Assembly: GCF_002355655.1 (NCBI RefSeq)
Contig: NZ_AP017569.1
Coordinates: forward strand, 1,550,001-1,614,000
Length of the DNA stretch: 64,000 nucleotides
Source: Halorubrum trapanicum
Lineage (GTDB): Archaea; Halobacteriota; Halobacteria; Halobacteriales; Haloferacaceae
Direction of reading: 5' to 3'
Of the stretch, positions 43,055 through 51,902 are shown piece by piece. The first letter of the stretch is position 1; each line of letters opens with the position of its first letter. A program made the position numbers and the translations under genes. The notes under the pieces are model-generated. The model saw only the letters and a program-made list of their open reading frames with translations, was not told the origin of the DNA and made no database searches.

Positions 43055-44509
43055 ATGCCGCGAGCCCGCGTCCGCGGCATCTACGCGACGGCGCTCACCG
43101 CGCGCCTGCTCGACGCCGGCCACGACGTCGTCGACGCCTCGCCGCCGATCCGTCGGCGCTTCGACGCCGCGTTCGGAGACGACCCGCCGGACGTCCGGAT
43201 CGAGACGAGCGGCAATCGGCAGGGCGTCGGCGCGCACGGCGACGCCGACGCGGTCGACGCGGTTCGGGGCCTCCTGACCGACGCCGGCCGCGACGCGCTC
43301 GCGTGGGCGGACACGACGCCGCCCGGCGCGGTCCTCGACGGGGAGGTGACGGAGACGCTCGGCGGCGGCGCGGTGGTGCGGCTCCGGACCGACGACGATA
43401 CCGCCGAGGGGTACCTCCCGTACGGCGCCGTCGACGACCGGGTGGAGACGGGCGACCCGGTCCGCGTTCAGGTGCGCGAGTCGGCGGCGCCGTGGACCGA
43501 CCGGAGACCGGAGCTCGCCGGGGAACTCCGGGTCGGCGGCGACCTCGTCGCGCTCGAACCGGGATCCGGGACGCGGGTCAACGTGCGAGACGACGAGGCC
43601 GCCCGCGAGCTGTCCGGGATGCTCGACCTGCTCGACCTCGAACCGCCCGAGGGGTGGCGCGCGGTGTGGCGACCCCCGGCCGTCGACGCCGACACCGAGG
43701 CGCTGACCGCGGGGCTCGACGCGGCGGTCGACGCCGCCGAGGAGCTACGCGCGGCGGCGGGTTCGAGAGACGAGACGGGGTCGGGGCTCGGCGTACTCGA
43801 CGACGGAAGCCGCCTCCGCGAGGCGCCGGTCGCCGCGCCGAACGCCGGCGTCTGGGTCTGGTTCGGCCGCGAGAGCCGGTTCGGGCTCGACGACGCGCGC
43901 CGGACCGCGACCGCGACGATGCCCGGCCACCACCGCGTGAAGGCGGGCGCCGCAGACGCCTCGGCCGGGGTCGACCTCGCGGAGGCGCTCTGCGAGCCCG
44001 CCCCCGACGCCGAGTTCCCGTTCGCGGTCGTGACCGACGCGTTCGGGCCGCAAGAGGGCGACGCGCTCCGGATCGACCACGGGAAGCCGGACGGCCGGCT
44101 GATCACCCTCGGCGAGGCGACGGTGACGGGGGTCGACCCCGACGGGACCGTGGCCGTCGAGCGCGAGATGACCGGCGGCGGGACGTACGACGGGCTCGGG
44201 GTCGACCGCGTGGCCGGCGACGTCGCCGAGACGAGCCTGAAGGAGGGACGCTGGTGGTACCCGACGACGTACCGCGGCCGCGACGGGACCGTCCGCGGGA
44301 CGTACGTCAACGTCTGTACGCCCGTGGAGGTGTTCCCCGACGCCGCGCGCTACGTGGACCTCCACGTCGACGTGGTGAAGCGCCCCGACGGAACGGTCGA
44401 GCGCGTCGACGACGACGAGCTCGACGAGGCGGTCGCGGCCGGAACGGTCCCCGAGCCGCTCGCCGAGAAGGCGCGGAGCGTCGCGTCGGCGCTTGAGAAC
44501 GCGCTGTGA
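43055..44509 (+). CDS. fau1: Ribonuclease FAU-1 (RNase E/G-like)
   Basis: At 484 residues. The N-terminal half contains the RNase E/G-like region RGIYATALTARLLDAGHDVVDASPPIRRRF and an S1-type segment (GAVLDGEVTETLGGGAVVRL...GYLPYGAVDDRVETGDPVRVQV, about 92-140). The C-terminal half has the DUF402 domain (GRWWYPTTYRGRDGTVRGTYVNVCTPVEVFP). FAU-1 binds AU-rich RNA and is implicated in 5S rRNA maturation in archaea. It should act in the cytoplasm. It follows a small conserved gene by 2 bp. Confidence 0.92.
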   Translation: MPRARVRGIYATALTARLLDAGHDVVDASPPIRRRFDAAFGDDPPDVRIETSGNRQGVGAHGDADAVDAVRGLLTDAGRDALAWADTTPPGAVLDGEVTETLGGGAVVRLRTDDDTAEGYLPYGAVDDRVETGDPVRVQVRESAAPWTDRRPELAGELRVGGDLVALEPGSGTRVNVRDDEAARELSGMLDLLDLEPPEGWRAVWRPPAVDADTEALTAGLDAAVDAAEELRAAAGSRDETGSGLGVLDDGSRLREAPVAAPNAGVWVWFGRESRFGLDDARRTATATMPGHHRVKAGAADASAGVDLAEALCEPAPDAEFPFAVVTDAFGPQEGDALRIDHGKPDGRLITLGEATVTGVDPDGTVAVEREMTGGGTYDGLGVDRVAGDVAETSLKEGRWWYPTTYRGRDGTVRGTYVNVCTPVEVFPDAARYVDLHVDVVKRPDGTVERVDDDELDEAVAAGTVPEPLAEKARSVASALENAL

Positions 44510-44595
44510 GGCGCCCAACGCCTCGAACAGTCCTCCCGGAGTAACTCGTCAACTCGGTCGTTTCGAAATTCAATCACTTTGCTGCGTTACAATAA

Positions 44596-44606
44596 CATTA
44601 TTATTC
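44596..44606 (+). promoter_or_regulatory. TATA region of the GH97 gene
   Basis: CATTATTATTC lies 24-34 nt before the ATG at 44630, within an AT-rich spot. Confidence 0.55.
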
Positions 44607-44629
44607 ATCGCATAGACGATGCGGACGGA

Positions 44630-47600
44630 ATGAGTGAAAAACGATCACAGCAGTCGTTAGACGGATCGACGCGGCGGGGGTTCCTCGGGAGCGTGGGGGC
44701 GCTGGTCGCCGCGGCCGCCTACTCGCGGGACGTGTCGGCCGACGACGCCGCGCCGGTGGCGAACCGCGAGGACGACCCCGTCCAGCGGATCGAGTCGCCG
44801 GACGGGTCGATCGCGGTCACCCTCGACGCCTCGGACGGGGTCCCGACCTACGAGGTCGCGCGGAACGGGACGACGTACGTCGGCCCGTCGGAGCTCGGCT
44901 TCGACTTCCGGAACCAGCCGGCGTTCGGCGCGAGCGCCGAGGGGTCGGACGGTTCCGTCGCGGTCACGGGGACGGTCCGGGCGGTCTCGACCGAGGAGTG
45001 GGAGCCGGTGTGGGGCGCCTACGACGAGGTCTCGGCCGAGTACAACGCTCTCAGCGTCGGGCTCGCGGACGCGGGATCGGACGGGGGCGCCGCCGAGGAC
45101 GCACGGACCGCGAACCTCCAGATCCGCGTCTTCGACGACGGTGTCGGCCTTCGGGTCGTCCTCGGCGAGGGGTTCGCGGCCAACTCGGGGAAGGCGGTGA
45201 TCGACTCGGAGAACACCGGCGTCGACTTCGCCGACGACTACGACGCGTGGTGGATCGAGAACGCGGTGACGAACCCGCGGTTCGAACAGGAGTACGCGAA
45301 CACGCCGCTGTCGGAGGTGTCGGCCGGGGTCGACGACCGGCGACCGAACGGCACGCCGATGCGGAACGGAGCGCACACGCCGCTCACCGTCGACGCGGGC
45401 GACGCGTACCTCAGCGTCCACGAGGCGAACCTCGACGACTACGCGGCCGCGACGCTGGCGCCCCGGAGCGACGACGGCGGGACGGCGTTCGCGACCGAGC
45501 TCACGCCGCTGCCCGACGGGTCGAGGGCCTCGCTGGAGCTCCCGGCGGCGACGCCGTGGCGCACGATACAGGTCGTCGACGGTCCGGGCGAGCTGATCGA
45601 GTCGCAGCTCGTCCCGCTGCTCGCGGACTCGCTCGACGAGGCCGCCCTGCCGAGCGGGGCGGGCGGGCCCGACACCGACTGGATCGAGCCCCGCAAGTAC
45701 GTCGGCATCTGGTGGACGATGATAGCGGGGTCGGCCAACTGGGAGTACAGGACCGACGACGAGGTCGCGGCCGGGGGCGGCAACCCCGCCGCGTACATCC
45801 ACGGCGCACGCACCGAGCGGATGAAGCGGTACATGCGCTTCGCGAGCGAGAACGGCATCGACAGCGTGCTCGTCGAGGGGTGGAACGAGGGCTGGAGCAC
45901 CTACCCCGGCGACGGCTCCGGACTGGAGTTCGGCGTGGACGACTCCTACCCCGACTTCGACGTGCGGGAGGTGACCGACTTCGGCGCCTCGCTCTCGGAG
46001 CCCGTCGAGATGACGGCCCACAACGAGACGGCCGGCAACATCCCGAACTACGAGGACGCGGTCCTCGACGGGGACGCATTCGCCGAGTACGACTCGGTCG
46101 GCATCAACTCGATCAAGAACGGCTACGTCGCCGACCGGGGGCTCGGCATCGACGGCGACGGGACGGCGGCGACCCACAACCACCACAACCAGCTCGCGGT
46201 GAACCACCATCGGCGGGTGATCCGCGAGGCGGCGGCGAACCGCCAGCTGCTGGAGATCCACGAGGGAATCAAGCCGACCGGCGAGATCCGCACCTACCCG
46301 AACGTGGCGAACCGCGAGGTCGTCAAGGCCCAGGAGTACGACGGGTTCGGCCAGCTGGGGTCGAACGTGGGCCGCGACCACCACGTCACGCTGCCGTTCA
46401 CGCGGAACCTCGCCGGCCCGGTGAGCTACCAGCCCGGCATCTTCGACATCACCTTCAACGACGACCGCGGCGACCAGATCCAGACGACGCGGGCGAAGCA
46501 GCTCGCGATGTACCCGACGTACCTCAGCGGCCTCCAGATGGCCGCCGACCGGATCGAGGGGTATATCGACGAGACGTTCGCGGTCGGCGAGGGGCTCCAG
46601 GCCGCCGCGGGCGAGCTCGACGGGCTGGTCACCAGCGACAGCTGGCGCGACGCGTTCGGGACCAACTACGTCGCCGTCGACCCCAACCGCGCGCCGAGCG
46701 GGTCGTCGGTGTCGTTCACGGTCGAGGACGTGCCGAGCGCCGGGACGTACGACCTCCACCTCCGGTACGCGAGCGACGCGGAGGAGAACGCACAGCGGGT
46801 GAAAAACGCCGGCACCCCGCGGGCGACGCTGCGCGTCAACGACGAGACCGAAACGATCGAGCCCGACTTCACCGACTACTGGGACGACTGGCAGCTGTTC
46901 ACGACCGAGGTCGAGCTCGACGCGGGCGACAACGAGGTCGCGATCGAGCTCGACTACGAGCAGGGCGACGACGGGTTCAGCGGCGACGTCGGCGGCTTCA
47001 ACCTCAACACCGTCGCCGTCACCGACCCCGGCGAGCCGTCGCCGGTTCCGGCCGACTACGAGGGGTACGAGCCCGACGGCGAGAACTTCGACGCCGAGCC
47101 CGAGTTCGGCTTCATCGAGTCGGTCCCGGCCGCCGGCTGGGACGAGACGCGCGTCGTCGGCGCCGCGATCGGCGACTACCTCGCGATCGCCCGCCGCAGC
47201 GGCGACGAGTGGTACGTCGGCGTCATGACGAACGGCGACGGCCGCGCAGTCGACGTGCCGCTCGACTTCCTCGCGCCCGGAAACTCCGGTAACGCGCCCG
47301 GTAACTCGGGTGACGCGCCGGGTCGCGGAAAGGGGCGGGGCAACGGCAACGGAAAGGGGCGGGGCAACGGCCGCGGCAACGGCAACGGTCGCGGCGGCCG
47401 GAACGGACCGAAGTACGTCGCGGAGATCTACTCGGACGCGGTCGGCGCCGGCGTCGACCTCGATCCGACCGGCGTCCGCGTCGACGAGGCGGTCGTCACG
47501 CCGAGTACGACCCTGCTCGCGTCGGTGGCCCGGAGCGGCGGGACAGCGGTCCGGCTGCGTCCCGCGCGGGGTCGCGAGATCAATCGGCTTCCCGAGTACG

Positions 47601-48562
47601 AGCGGCCGGAACAGGAGGTGGCGACGGTCGAGGTCGCCGACGAAGCGGACCTCGAAGAGCCGTTCATCACCGCGACCGGCTCCAACGACGCGGGCTTCGT
47701 CGGCGGGACGCCGGTCGAAATCTTTGTCGACGGCGAGTTCCAAGAGGTCGGCAACGTCAGACTTCCGCCGAACGCGACCGACGAGACGGTCGATCTCGGC
47801 TTCAGCATCTCGGGGATCGGTACGTTCGACGTCGTCGTCAGGGATGCCGACGGCGGAACGGAACTCGGCTCCGGGAGCGTCACGGTCGCGCCCGGCGACC
47901 TCGTCGCCGAGTTCACCGACCCGCGAGGGGACGATAACGGTCCCGGTGAGTACACCTATCCGAAAGCCAGCGCGTTCCAAGATGGCGCGTTCGACTTGCG
48001 CTCGTTCCGCGTCTTGGAGACCGACGACCAGTACCGGTTCTTCTTCGAGGTCGAGAATCTCTACACCGGGTTCGGCGGGACGTTCTCGCCCCAGTACTTC
48101 GTCGTCTACCTGCGCGATCCCGAGGCGAGCGGAGGACGGACGACCGAACTCGGTGACTTGAACGTCACCGCCGAGTTCGCCGACCCGTGGCAGTACCGAG
48201 TCGGTTCAGACGGGTTCGGCGGCGGAAGAATCGTCGACGACGGCGGGAACGGGTTCGGGTCACCGGGCCTGTTTGCCGCGCTCGACGCGAACGTCGCGAT
48301 CGTCTCAGTTCCGAAGACGGTCTTCGGCGGAGCCGACATCTCCGACTGGGAGGTTCTTCCGGTCGTCGGGTCGGCGGACTTCGGTGCGTTCCGTGACGTC
48401 CGGGTCAACGCCAGCGCCTTCCGTTTCGGCGGCGCACGCGAAGACGCGGTCGGCAACGCGCCGAGCGTCATCGATCTCGTGACGCCGGAGGGAACGAGTC
48501 AGTCCGACGCGCTCGCCTACGACGCCGACACGCTCGCGTCGCTACCGTTCACACCGCTGTAG
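44630..48562 (+). CDS. Secreted GH97 glycoside hydrolase with CBM and glucodextranase-type C-terminal domain
   Basis: At 1310 residues it begins with a twin-arginine signal (STRRGFLGSVGALVAAAAYS). N-terminal beta-super-sandwich: about 45-275. Catalytic barrel: about 350-620, with KYVGIWWTM, DSVLVEGWNEGW and IHEGIKPTGEIRTYPN; the last holds the HE that acts as base in inverting GH97 enzymes such as SusB. A CBM6/35-like sandwich follows (about 677-800), then a GN/GR-rich insert (884-927), and a C-terminal domain (about 1085-1300, starting EFTDPRGDDNGPGEYTYPKA) like that of glucodextranases. It should degrade alpha-glucans outside the cell. The GC content falls slightly after about 47.7 kb, hinting at a younger origin of the last domain. 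Confidence 0.87.
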   Translation: MSEKRSQQSLDGSTRRGFLGSVGALVAAAAYSRDVSADDAAPVANREDDPVQRIESPDGSIAVTLDASDGVPTYEVARNGTTYVGPSELGFDFRNQPAFGASAEGSDGSVAVTGTVRAVSTEEWEPVWGAYDEVSAEYNALSVGLADAGSDGGAAEDARTANLQIRVFDDGVGLRVVLGEGFAANSGKAVIDSENTGVDFADDYDAWWIENAVTNPRFEQEYANTPLSEVSAGVDDRRPNGTPMRNGAHTPLTVDAGDAYLSVHEANLDDYAAATLAPRSDDGGTAFATELTPLPDGSRASLELPAATPWRTIQVVDGPGELIESQLVPLLADSLDEAALPSGAGGPDTDWIEPRKYVGIWWTMIAGSANWEYRTDDEVAAGGGNPAAYIHGARTERMKRYMRFASENGIDSVLVEGWNEGWSTYPGDGSGLEFGVDDSYPDFDVREVTDFGASLSEPVEMTAHNETAGNIPNYEDAVLDGDAFAEYDSVGINSIKNGYVADRGLGIDGDGTAATHNHHNQLAVNHHRRVIREAAANRQLLEIHEGIKPTGEIRTYPNVANREVVKAQEYDGFGQLGSNVGRDHHVTLPFTRNLAGPVSYQPGIFDITFNDDRGDQIQTTRAKQLAMYPTYLSGLQMAADRIEGYIDETFAVGEGLQAAAGELDGLVTSDSWRDAFGTNYVAVDPNRAPSGSSVSFTVEDVPSAGTYDLHLRYASDAEENAQRVKNAGTPRATLRVNDETETIEPDFTDYWDDWQLFTTEVELDAGDNEVAIELDYEQGDDGFSGDVGGFNLNTVAVTDPGEPSPVPADYEGYEPDGENFDAEPEFGFIESVPAAGWDETRVVGAAIGDYLAIARRSGDEWYVGVMTNGDGRAVDVPLDFLAPGNSGNAPGNSGDAPGRGKGRGNGNGKGRGNGRGNGNGRGGRNGPKYVAEIYSDAVGAGVDLDPTGVRVDEAVVTPSTTLLASVARSGGTAVRLRPARGREINRLPEYERPEQEVATVEVADEADLEEPFITATGSNDAGFVGGTPVEIFVDGEFQEVGNVRLPPNATDETVDLGFSISGIGTFDVVVRDADGGTELGSGSVTVAPGDLVAEFTDPRGDDNGPGEYTYPKASAFQDGAFDLRSFRVLETDDQYRFFFEVENLYTGFGGTFSPQYFVVYLRDPEASGGRTTELGDLNVTAEFADPWQYRVGSDGFGGGRIVDDGGNGFGSPGLFAALDANVAIVSVPKTVFGGADISDWEVLPVVGSADFGAFRDVRVNASAFRFGGAREDAVGNAPSVIDLVTPEGTSQSDALAYDADTLASLPFTPL

Positions 48563-48595
48563 AGAGAAGAGACGCGACGGGAGCCCCCGTCGCGT

Positions 48596-48931
48596 TCAGA
48601 AGTGGTTCGCGGACTCGGTCTCGTGTTTCAGCTCGCCGCCGCGGCCGCCCTCGACGGTGGAGGCCCCGTTGTCACCGGAGGAGGCGGTCCGCACGGTGAC
48701 GTTGTCGACCTCCTCGAAGTCCATGATGAGGTCGCGGCGGATGTTGTCGGCGGTGATGTTCGAGATGCCGCAGCCGGAGCAGGTGCCGCCGAGCTCGACG
48801 ACGACCTCGCCGGTCTCGGGGTCCGCCTCGCGCACGACGCTCGTGCCGCCGTGCATCTGGATGATCGGCATCTGACCGACCATCCACTGCTCCACCCGGT
48901 CTGCGAGGCTCTCGTCGCTCTCGTCGCTCAT
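48596..48931 (-). CDS. NifU C-terminal-like Fe-S cluster protein
   Basis: At 111 residues. The NifU/NfuA motif [21 protein letters not shown] (CxxC, about 48-68) should hold a labile [4Fe-4S] cluster for transfer to apoproteins. The preceding helix [21 protein letters not shown] is the domain's start. The last 30 residues are a disordered tail. It is cytoplasmic and lies convergent with the GH97 gene; there are no other Fe-S assembly genes in the window, though two ferredoxins are within 11 kb. Confidence 0.9.
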   Translation of the reverse strand: MSDESDESLADRVEQWMVGQMPIIQMHGGTSVVREADPETGEVVVELGGTCSGCGISNITADNIRRDLIMDFEEVDNVTVRTASSGDNGASTVEGGRGGELKHETESANHF

Positions 48932-49089
48932 TACCTCCAGTACAGCGCCGACGGTATGGAAAGTTGCGGTTTAGGAGCCTCGGAGCGCGACGAAAGGAAC
49001 TGTGTCATCGTCGATGAGACGGAACGGCGCCCGGTGGGGCCGCGATCTGTCGGCGCAAGCGTCCCGGTCTATTTCGGTCGCCGGGGGCG

Positions 49090-49428
49090 CTACCGGTCCG
49101 GGTCGTCGCCCGAGTCCGCCGACTCGCCGGACTGGCTCGGGAGCCGCGTCGGGTCGGCCGCGTCCTCGCCGTTCATCGAGTCGTCGCGTTCGAGCAGGTA
49201 GAGGAGCGGGCCGAGCGCGGTCAACACGAGGACGCCGGGCAGGGGCGCGTCGGGGACGAGGACCAGCGTGACGAGGCTCGCGCCGCCGGTGAGGACGACG
49301 AGCGCGGCCCAGGCCGCCGGCGACCCGAGGTCGACGCCGACGCGGACCGCGTCGCGGTAGACGGCCGCGGCGATCAGCGCGACGGCGACGCCTCCGCCGC
49401 CGGCGACGAGCGCCGTGGTGACGGACAT
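49090..49428 (-). CDS. Small membrane protein of unknown function
   Basis: At 112 residues, with three hydrophobic helices (ALVAGGGGVAVALIAAAVY, AAWAALVVLTGGASLVTLVLV, LPGVLVLTALGPLLYLL) and a disordered acidic tail from residue 80. No known domain is recognised. It is upstream of the NifU-like gene on the same strand with about 160 bp between them, in which I see nothing clear. Confidence 0.6.
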   Translation of the reverse strand: MSVTTALVAGGGGVAVALIAAAVYRDAVRVGVDLGSPAAWAALVVLTGGASLVTLVLVPDAPLPGVLVLTALGPLLYLLERDDSMNGEDAADPTRLPSQSGESADSGDDPDR

Positions 49429-49521
49429 ACGGTGGGTTGGGGCGAGACGCGAAAAAGGGTGTCGCGAGCGAGCGCGACCGGAGAGAGCGGAGGGCGAGGG
49501 AGAAGGGAGGGGAGCGCGGAG

Positions 49522-50136
49522 CTACGGCGCCTCGCCGGTCTCGATGCTGAAGGAGTCGCGCGGGTAGGCGACGCAGGTGAGCGTGTAGCCGTCGTCGATC
49601 TCGGCCTCCTCGAGCATCTGCTGGTTGTCGTGCTCGACGAAGTCCTCCGAGGGGCCGTCCGCGATCCGGCCGGCGCAGGAGACGCACTGGCCCTGCCGGC
49701 AGGCGTACGGGAGGTCCCACCCCTCGTCTTCGCCCTGTTCGAGGATGGGCTCATCGTTGGAGAGCTCGACCGTCTCGCCCTGCTTGACGAACTCGACCTC
49801 GAAGTACTCCACCTCGTCTTCGGGGATGTCGCCGGGGCCCGAGCTTCCGGTACCGCCCTCTTCGAGCTCGCCCTCCTCGCCCTCGGCGCCGCCGGCCGGG
49901 ATGGCGCCGCCGCCGCCACCGCCGCCGATCGCGCGGTTACCCGGCTCCGGGAACTCCGTCTCGGGGACCGCGGACGCGCGGTGTTCGAGGACTTCGTCCG
50001 AGATGTCGGTCGTGGGTTCCCACCCCGTCCCCCTCACCGAAGTGACGAGAACGACGAGCAGCGTCGCGACCGCCGCGAGCACGATCGCGGGGGGATTCAC
50101 GATCGCCACGAGCACGATCGCCAGTGGGTTGAGCAT
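49522..50136 (-). CDS. Membrane-anchored [2Fe-2S] ferredoxin
   Basis: At 204 residues, a hydrophobic N-terminal helix (IVLVAIVNPPAIVLAAVATLLVVLVTS) is followed by a Gly/Glu-rich linker with GGGGGGGAIPAGGAEGEEGELEEGG, then a plant-type ferredoxin domain. The ligands are in YACRQGQCVSC (three Cys) and LTCVAYP. The membrane anchor is unlike soluble halobacterial ferredoxins and suggests coupling to a membrane complex; no such complex is encoded nearby. A TTAAA box (50157-50164, minus strand) lies about 25 nt before the ATG. Confidence 0.85.
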   Translation of the reverse strand: MLNPLAIVLVAIVNPPAIVLAAVATLLVVLVTSVRGTGWEPTTDISDEVLEHRASAVPETEFPEPGNRAIGGGGGGGAIPAGGAEGEEGELEEGGTGSSGPGDIPEDEVEYFEVEFVKQGETVELSNDEPILEQGEDEGWDLPYACRQGQCVSCAGRIADGPSEDFVEHDNQQMLEEAEIDDGYTLTCVAYPRDSFSIETGEAP

Positions 50137-50156
50137 ACGAGGGGATATGGAGAGGT

Positions 50157-50164
50157 GGTTTAAG
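50157..50164 (-). promoter_or_regulatory. TATA box for the membrane ferredoxin gene
   Basis: CTTAAACC on the minus strand sits 21-28 nt from the ATG, as in leaderless genes. Confidence 0.5.
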
Positions 50165-50248
50165 GCCGTTTTGATCGGTCCAACGAGTCGAGACCGGGTC
50201 GGGGCCGAAACCGCGGCGGATCGCCCGAGCTCACGCCGCGGAGCGGTC

Positions 50249-50257
50249 CATTTATCG
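50249..50257 (+). promoter_or_regulatory. TATA box for the PUA gene
   Basis: CATTTATCG lies 24-32 nt before the ATG at 50281. Confidence 0.55.
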
Positions 50258-50280
50258 GCCGAGCGGCCGACGGGACGCCC

Positions 50281-50763
50281 ATGGAAGTGAAATCCCGGCA
50301 CCACCTCCGGAGCGACGAGATCACGGCGATCCAAGAGGCGGTCGCCGACCACCTCGGGGTCGACATCGACGGGGAGGCCTTCGAGTTCGTCGAGTTCGTC
50401 GACGCCGGCTACGAGCTCGTCTTGGTCGACGGCGACCCCGCCGTCTTCTACGTCGACGACGACGAGCCGTTCCTCACCGTCCGGGGCGCGAACGACTACG
50501 ACCCGGAGACGGGCGTCGTCACGGTCGACGCGGGCGCGATATCCTTCGTCTCGGACGGCGCCGACGTAATGCGCCCGGGGATCGTCGAGGCCGACCCGGA
50601 GATCCGCGAGGGCGACCTCGTCGTGATCGCCGAGGAGACCCACGGGAAGGTGCTGGCGGTGGGCCGAGCGATGGCCGACGGCGACGAGATGGTCGGTGAC
50701 AGCGGGAAGGTGGTCGAGTCGATCCACCACGTCGGCGACGACCTCTACGAGTTCTCGGTGTAG
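50281..50763 (+). CDS. PUA domain RNA-binding protein (COG2016-like)
   Basis: At 160 residues. The N-terminal part (VKSRHHLRSDEITAIQEAVADHL) is the pre-PUA module typical of archaeal MCT-1/Tma20-like proteins, and the C-terminal half is a PUA domain: VTVDAGAISFVSDGADVMRPGIVEADPEIREGDLVVI...GKVLAVGRAM. It probably binds structured RNA, perhaps the ribosome, in the cytoplasm. Element copy 5 follows 26 bp after the stop. Confidence 0.9.
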   Translation: MEVKSRHHLRSDEITAIQEAVADHLGVDIDGEAFEFVEFVDAGYELVLVDGDPAVFYVDDDEPFLTVRGANDYDPETGVVTVDAGAISFVSDGADVMRPGIVEADPEIREGDLVVIAEETHGKVLAVGRAMADGDEMVGDSGKVVESIHHVGDDLYEFSV

Positions 50764-50789
50764 CGCTCGGGCGGCGACAGTGCCGACTG

Positions 50790-50948
50790 TTTATAAATGA
50801 ACGACGCTGTGGCGCGTGCCTGCGAGCGGCCGCCCTCGCGGCTGGGGCTTTGGCGGTGTCTACCACCGATCTGTCGGCAGCCATTTATAAGTAAACGGCT
50901 GTGGCTTCGGCGGTGTTCGCCGCCGATTCGCACGCAGTCATTTATAAA
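50790..50948 (+). repeat. Interspersed structured element, copy 5 (core mostly deleted)
   Basis: It begins with TTTATAAA (50790-50797) and GTGGCGCGTGCCTGCGAG as in the other copies, then jumps directly to CCCTCGCGGCTGGGGCTTTGG. The whole of the central hairpin region, about 170-200 nt, is gone. Two tail units start at 50842 and 50899 (exactly 57 nt) with TTTATAA at 50884 and 50941. The phase of the units is kept although most bases between the constant blocks have changed. Confidence 0.8.
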
Positions 50949-51005
50949 CGAGCGGAATCACACCCACCGACCACGAGCCAAACGAACTCGCGATCGCTCC
51001 GCGTC

Positions 51006-51013
51006 TTTTAATC
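51006..51013 (+). promoter_or_regulatory. TATA box for the EEP hydrolase gene
   Basis: TTTTAATC lies 25-32 nt before the ATG at 51038; it is separated from element copy 5 by about 60 bp. Confidence 0.5.
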
Positions 51014-51037
51014 GCCTCGCCCGCGAGTCCCGACGTG

Positions 51038-51892
51038 ATGACCGGGATCCGGGTGCTCAGCTACAACGTCCGCTACGCCAACCGCGGCGACCACCACGAC
51101 GCCTGGCACGACCGCCGGGACGCCGTCGCGCGGCTCGTCCGGTTCCACCGCCCCGACGTCGCCGCCTTCCAGGAGCCGCTCCCCGGGCAGCGCGAGGACC
51201 TCCGCGAGCGGCTCCCGGCGTACGAGTTCGTCGGTCGCGGCCGCGAGGCCGGCGGCGAGGGCGAGGGGTGCCCGATCGCGGTCCGGAACGACCGCTGGGA
51301 GGTCGTCGAGGGTGACACGTTCTGGCTCTCGGAGACGCCGGGAGAGCCCTCGACCGGCTGGGACGCGTCTCATCCGCGGATCGCGACGTGGGCACGGGTG
51401 CGCGCCCGCGACGGCGACACCGCGGTTCGCGTTATAAACACGCACTTCGATCACGTGAGTGCCCGCGCGAGGCGCGAATCCGCCCGCCTGCTCCGCGAGC
51501 GACTCCCGACGGTAGCGACGTCGGACGGGACCGGCGGCGACCCCGACGAAACGCCCCCCGTCGTCCTCGTCGGCGACCTCAACTGCACGCCGGGGTCGGA
51601 GCCGCACCGGATCCTCGTCGGCGACGGCTCGGAACCCGACGAGAAGGGCTCCGCGACGCCGGTAGACGACGACGCCCGCCCGCTCCGCGACGCCGCGGCC
51701 GCCGCCGACCTCCGGCACGGCCCGGAGACGAGCCTCACCGACTTCGCTCGCCTCATCGACGGGCGCCGGATCGACCACGCGCTCGTCTCGCCCGAACTCT
51801 CGGTCGAGGCGTTCGCGACGCTCGCGGACCGAGACGATCGCGGCCGGTACCCGTCCGACCACCTGCCGATCCTCGCCCGGCTGTCGGTGTAG
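51038..51892 (+). CDS. Endonuclease/exonuclease/phosphatase family protein
   Basis: At 284 residues. The EEP (DNase I-like) motifs are present: LSYNVRY (about 8), AAFQE (about 44), NTHFDHV (about 133), VLVGDLNCTP (about 175), and the terminal SDHLPILARL. The active-site residues Asn, Glu, Asp-Asn and Asp-His are therefore in place. It may be a phosphodiesterase, nuclease or sphingomyelinase-like enzyme; there is no signal peptide. A GTG just before the ATG is an alternative start. Confidence 0.88.
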   Translation: MTGIRVLSYNVRYANRGDHHDAWHDRRDAVARLVRFHRPDVAAFQEPLPGQREDLRERLPAYEFVGRGREAGGEGEGCPIAVRNDRWEVVEGDTFWLSETPGEPSTGWDASHPRIATWARVRARDGDTAVRVINTHFDHVSARARRESARLLRERLPTVATSDGTGGDPDETPPVVLVGDLNCTPGSEPHRILVGDGSEPDEKGSATPVDDDARPLRDAAAAADLRHGPETSLTDFARLIDGRRIDHALVSPELSVEAFATLADRDDRGRYPSDHLPILARLSV

Positions 51893-51902
51893 CGAGCGAA
51901 CG

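Noticed and set aside
44657-47980. 1107-codon open frame opposite the GH97 gene
   Set aside because: High-GC third-position bias of the real gene removes stops on the other strand; there is no start signal and the amino-acid make-up is not haloarchaeal.
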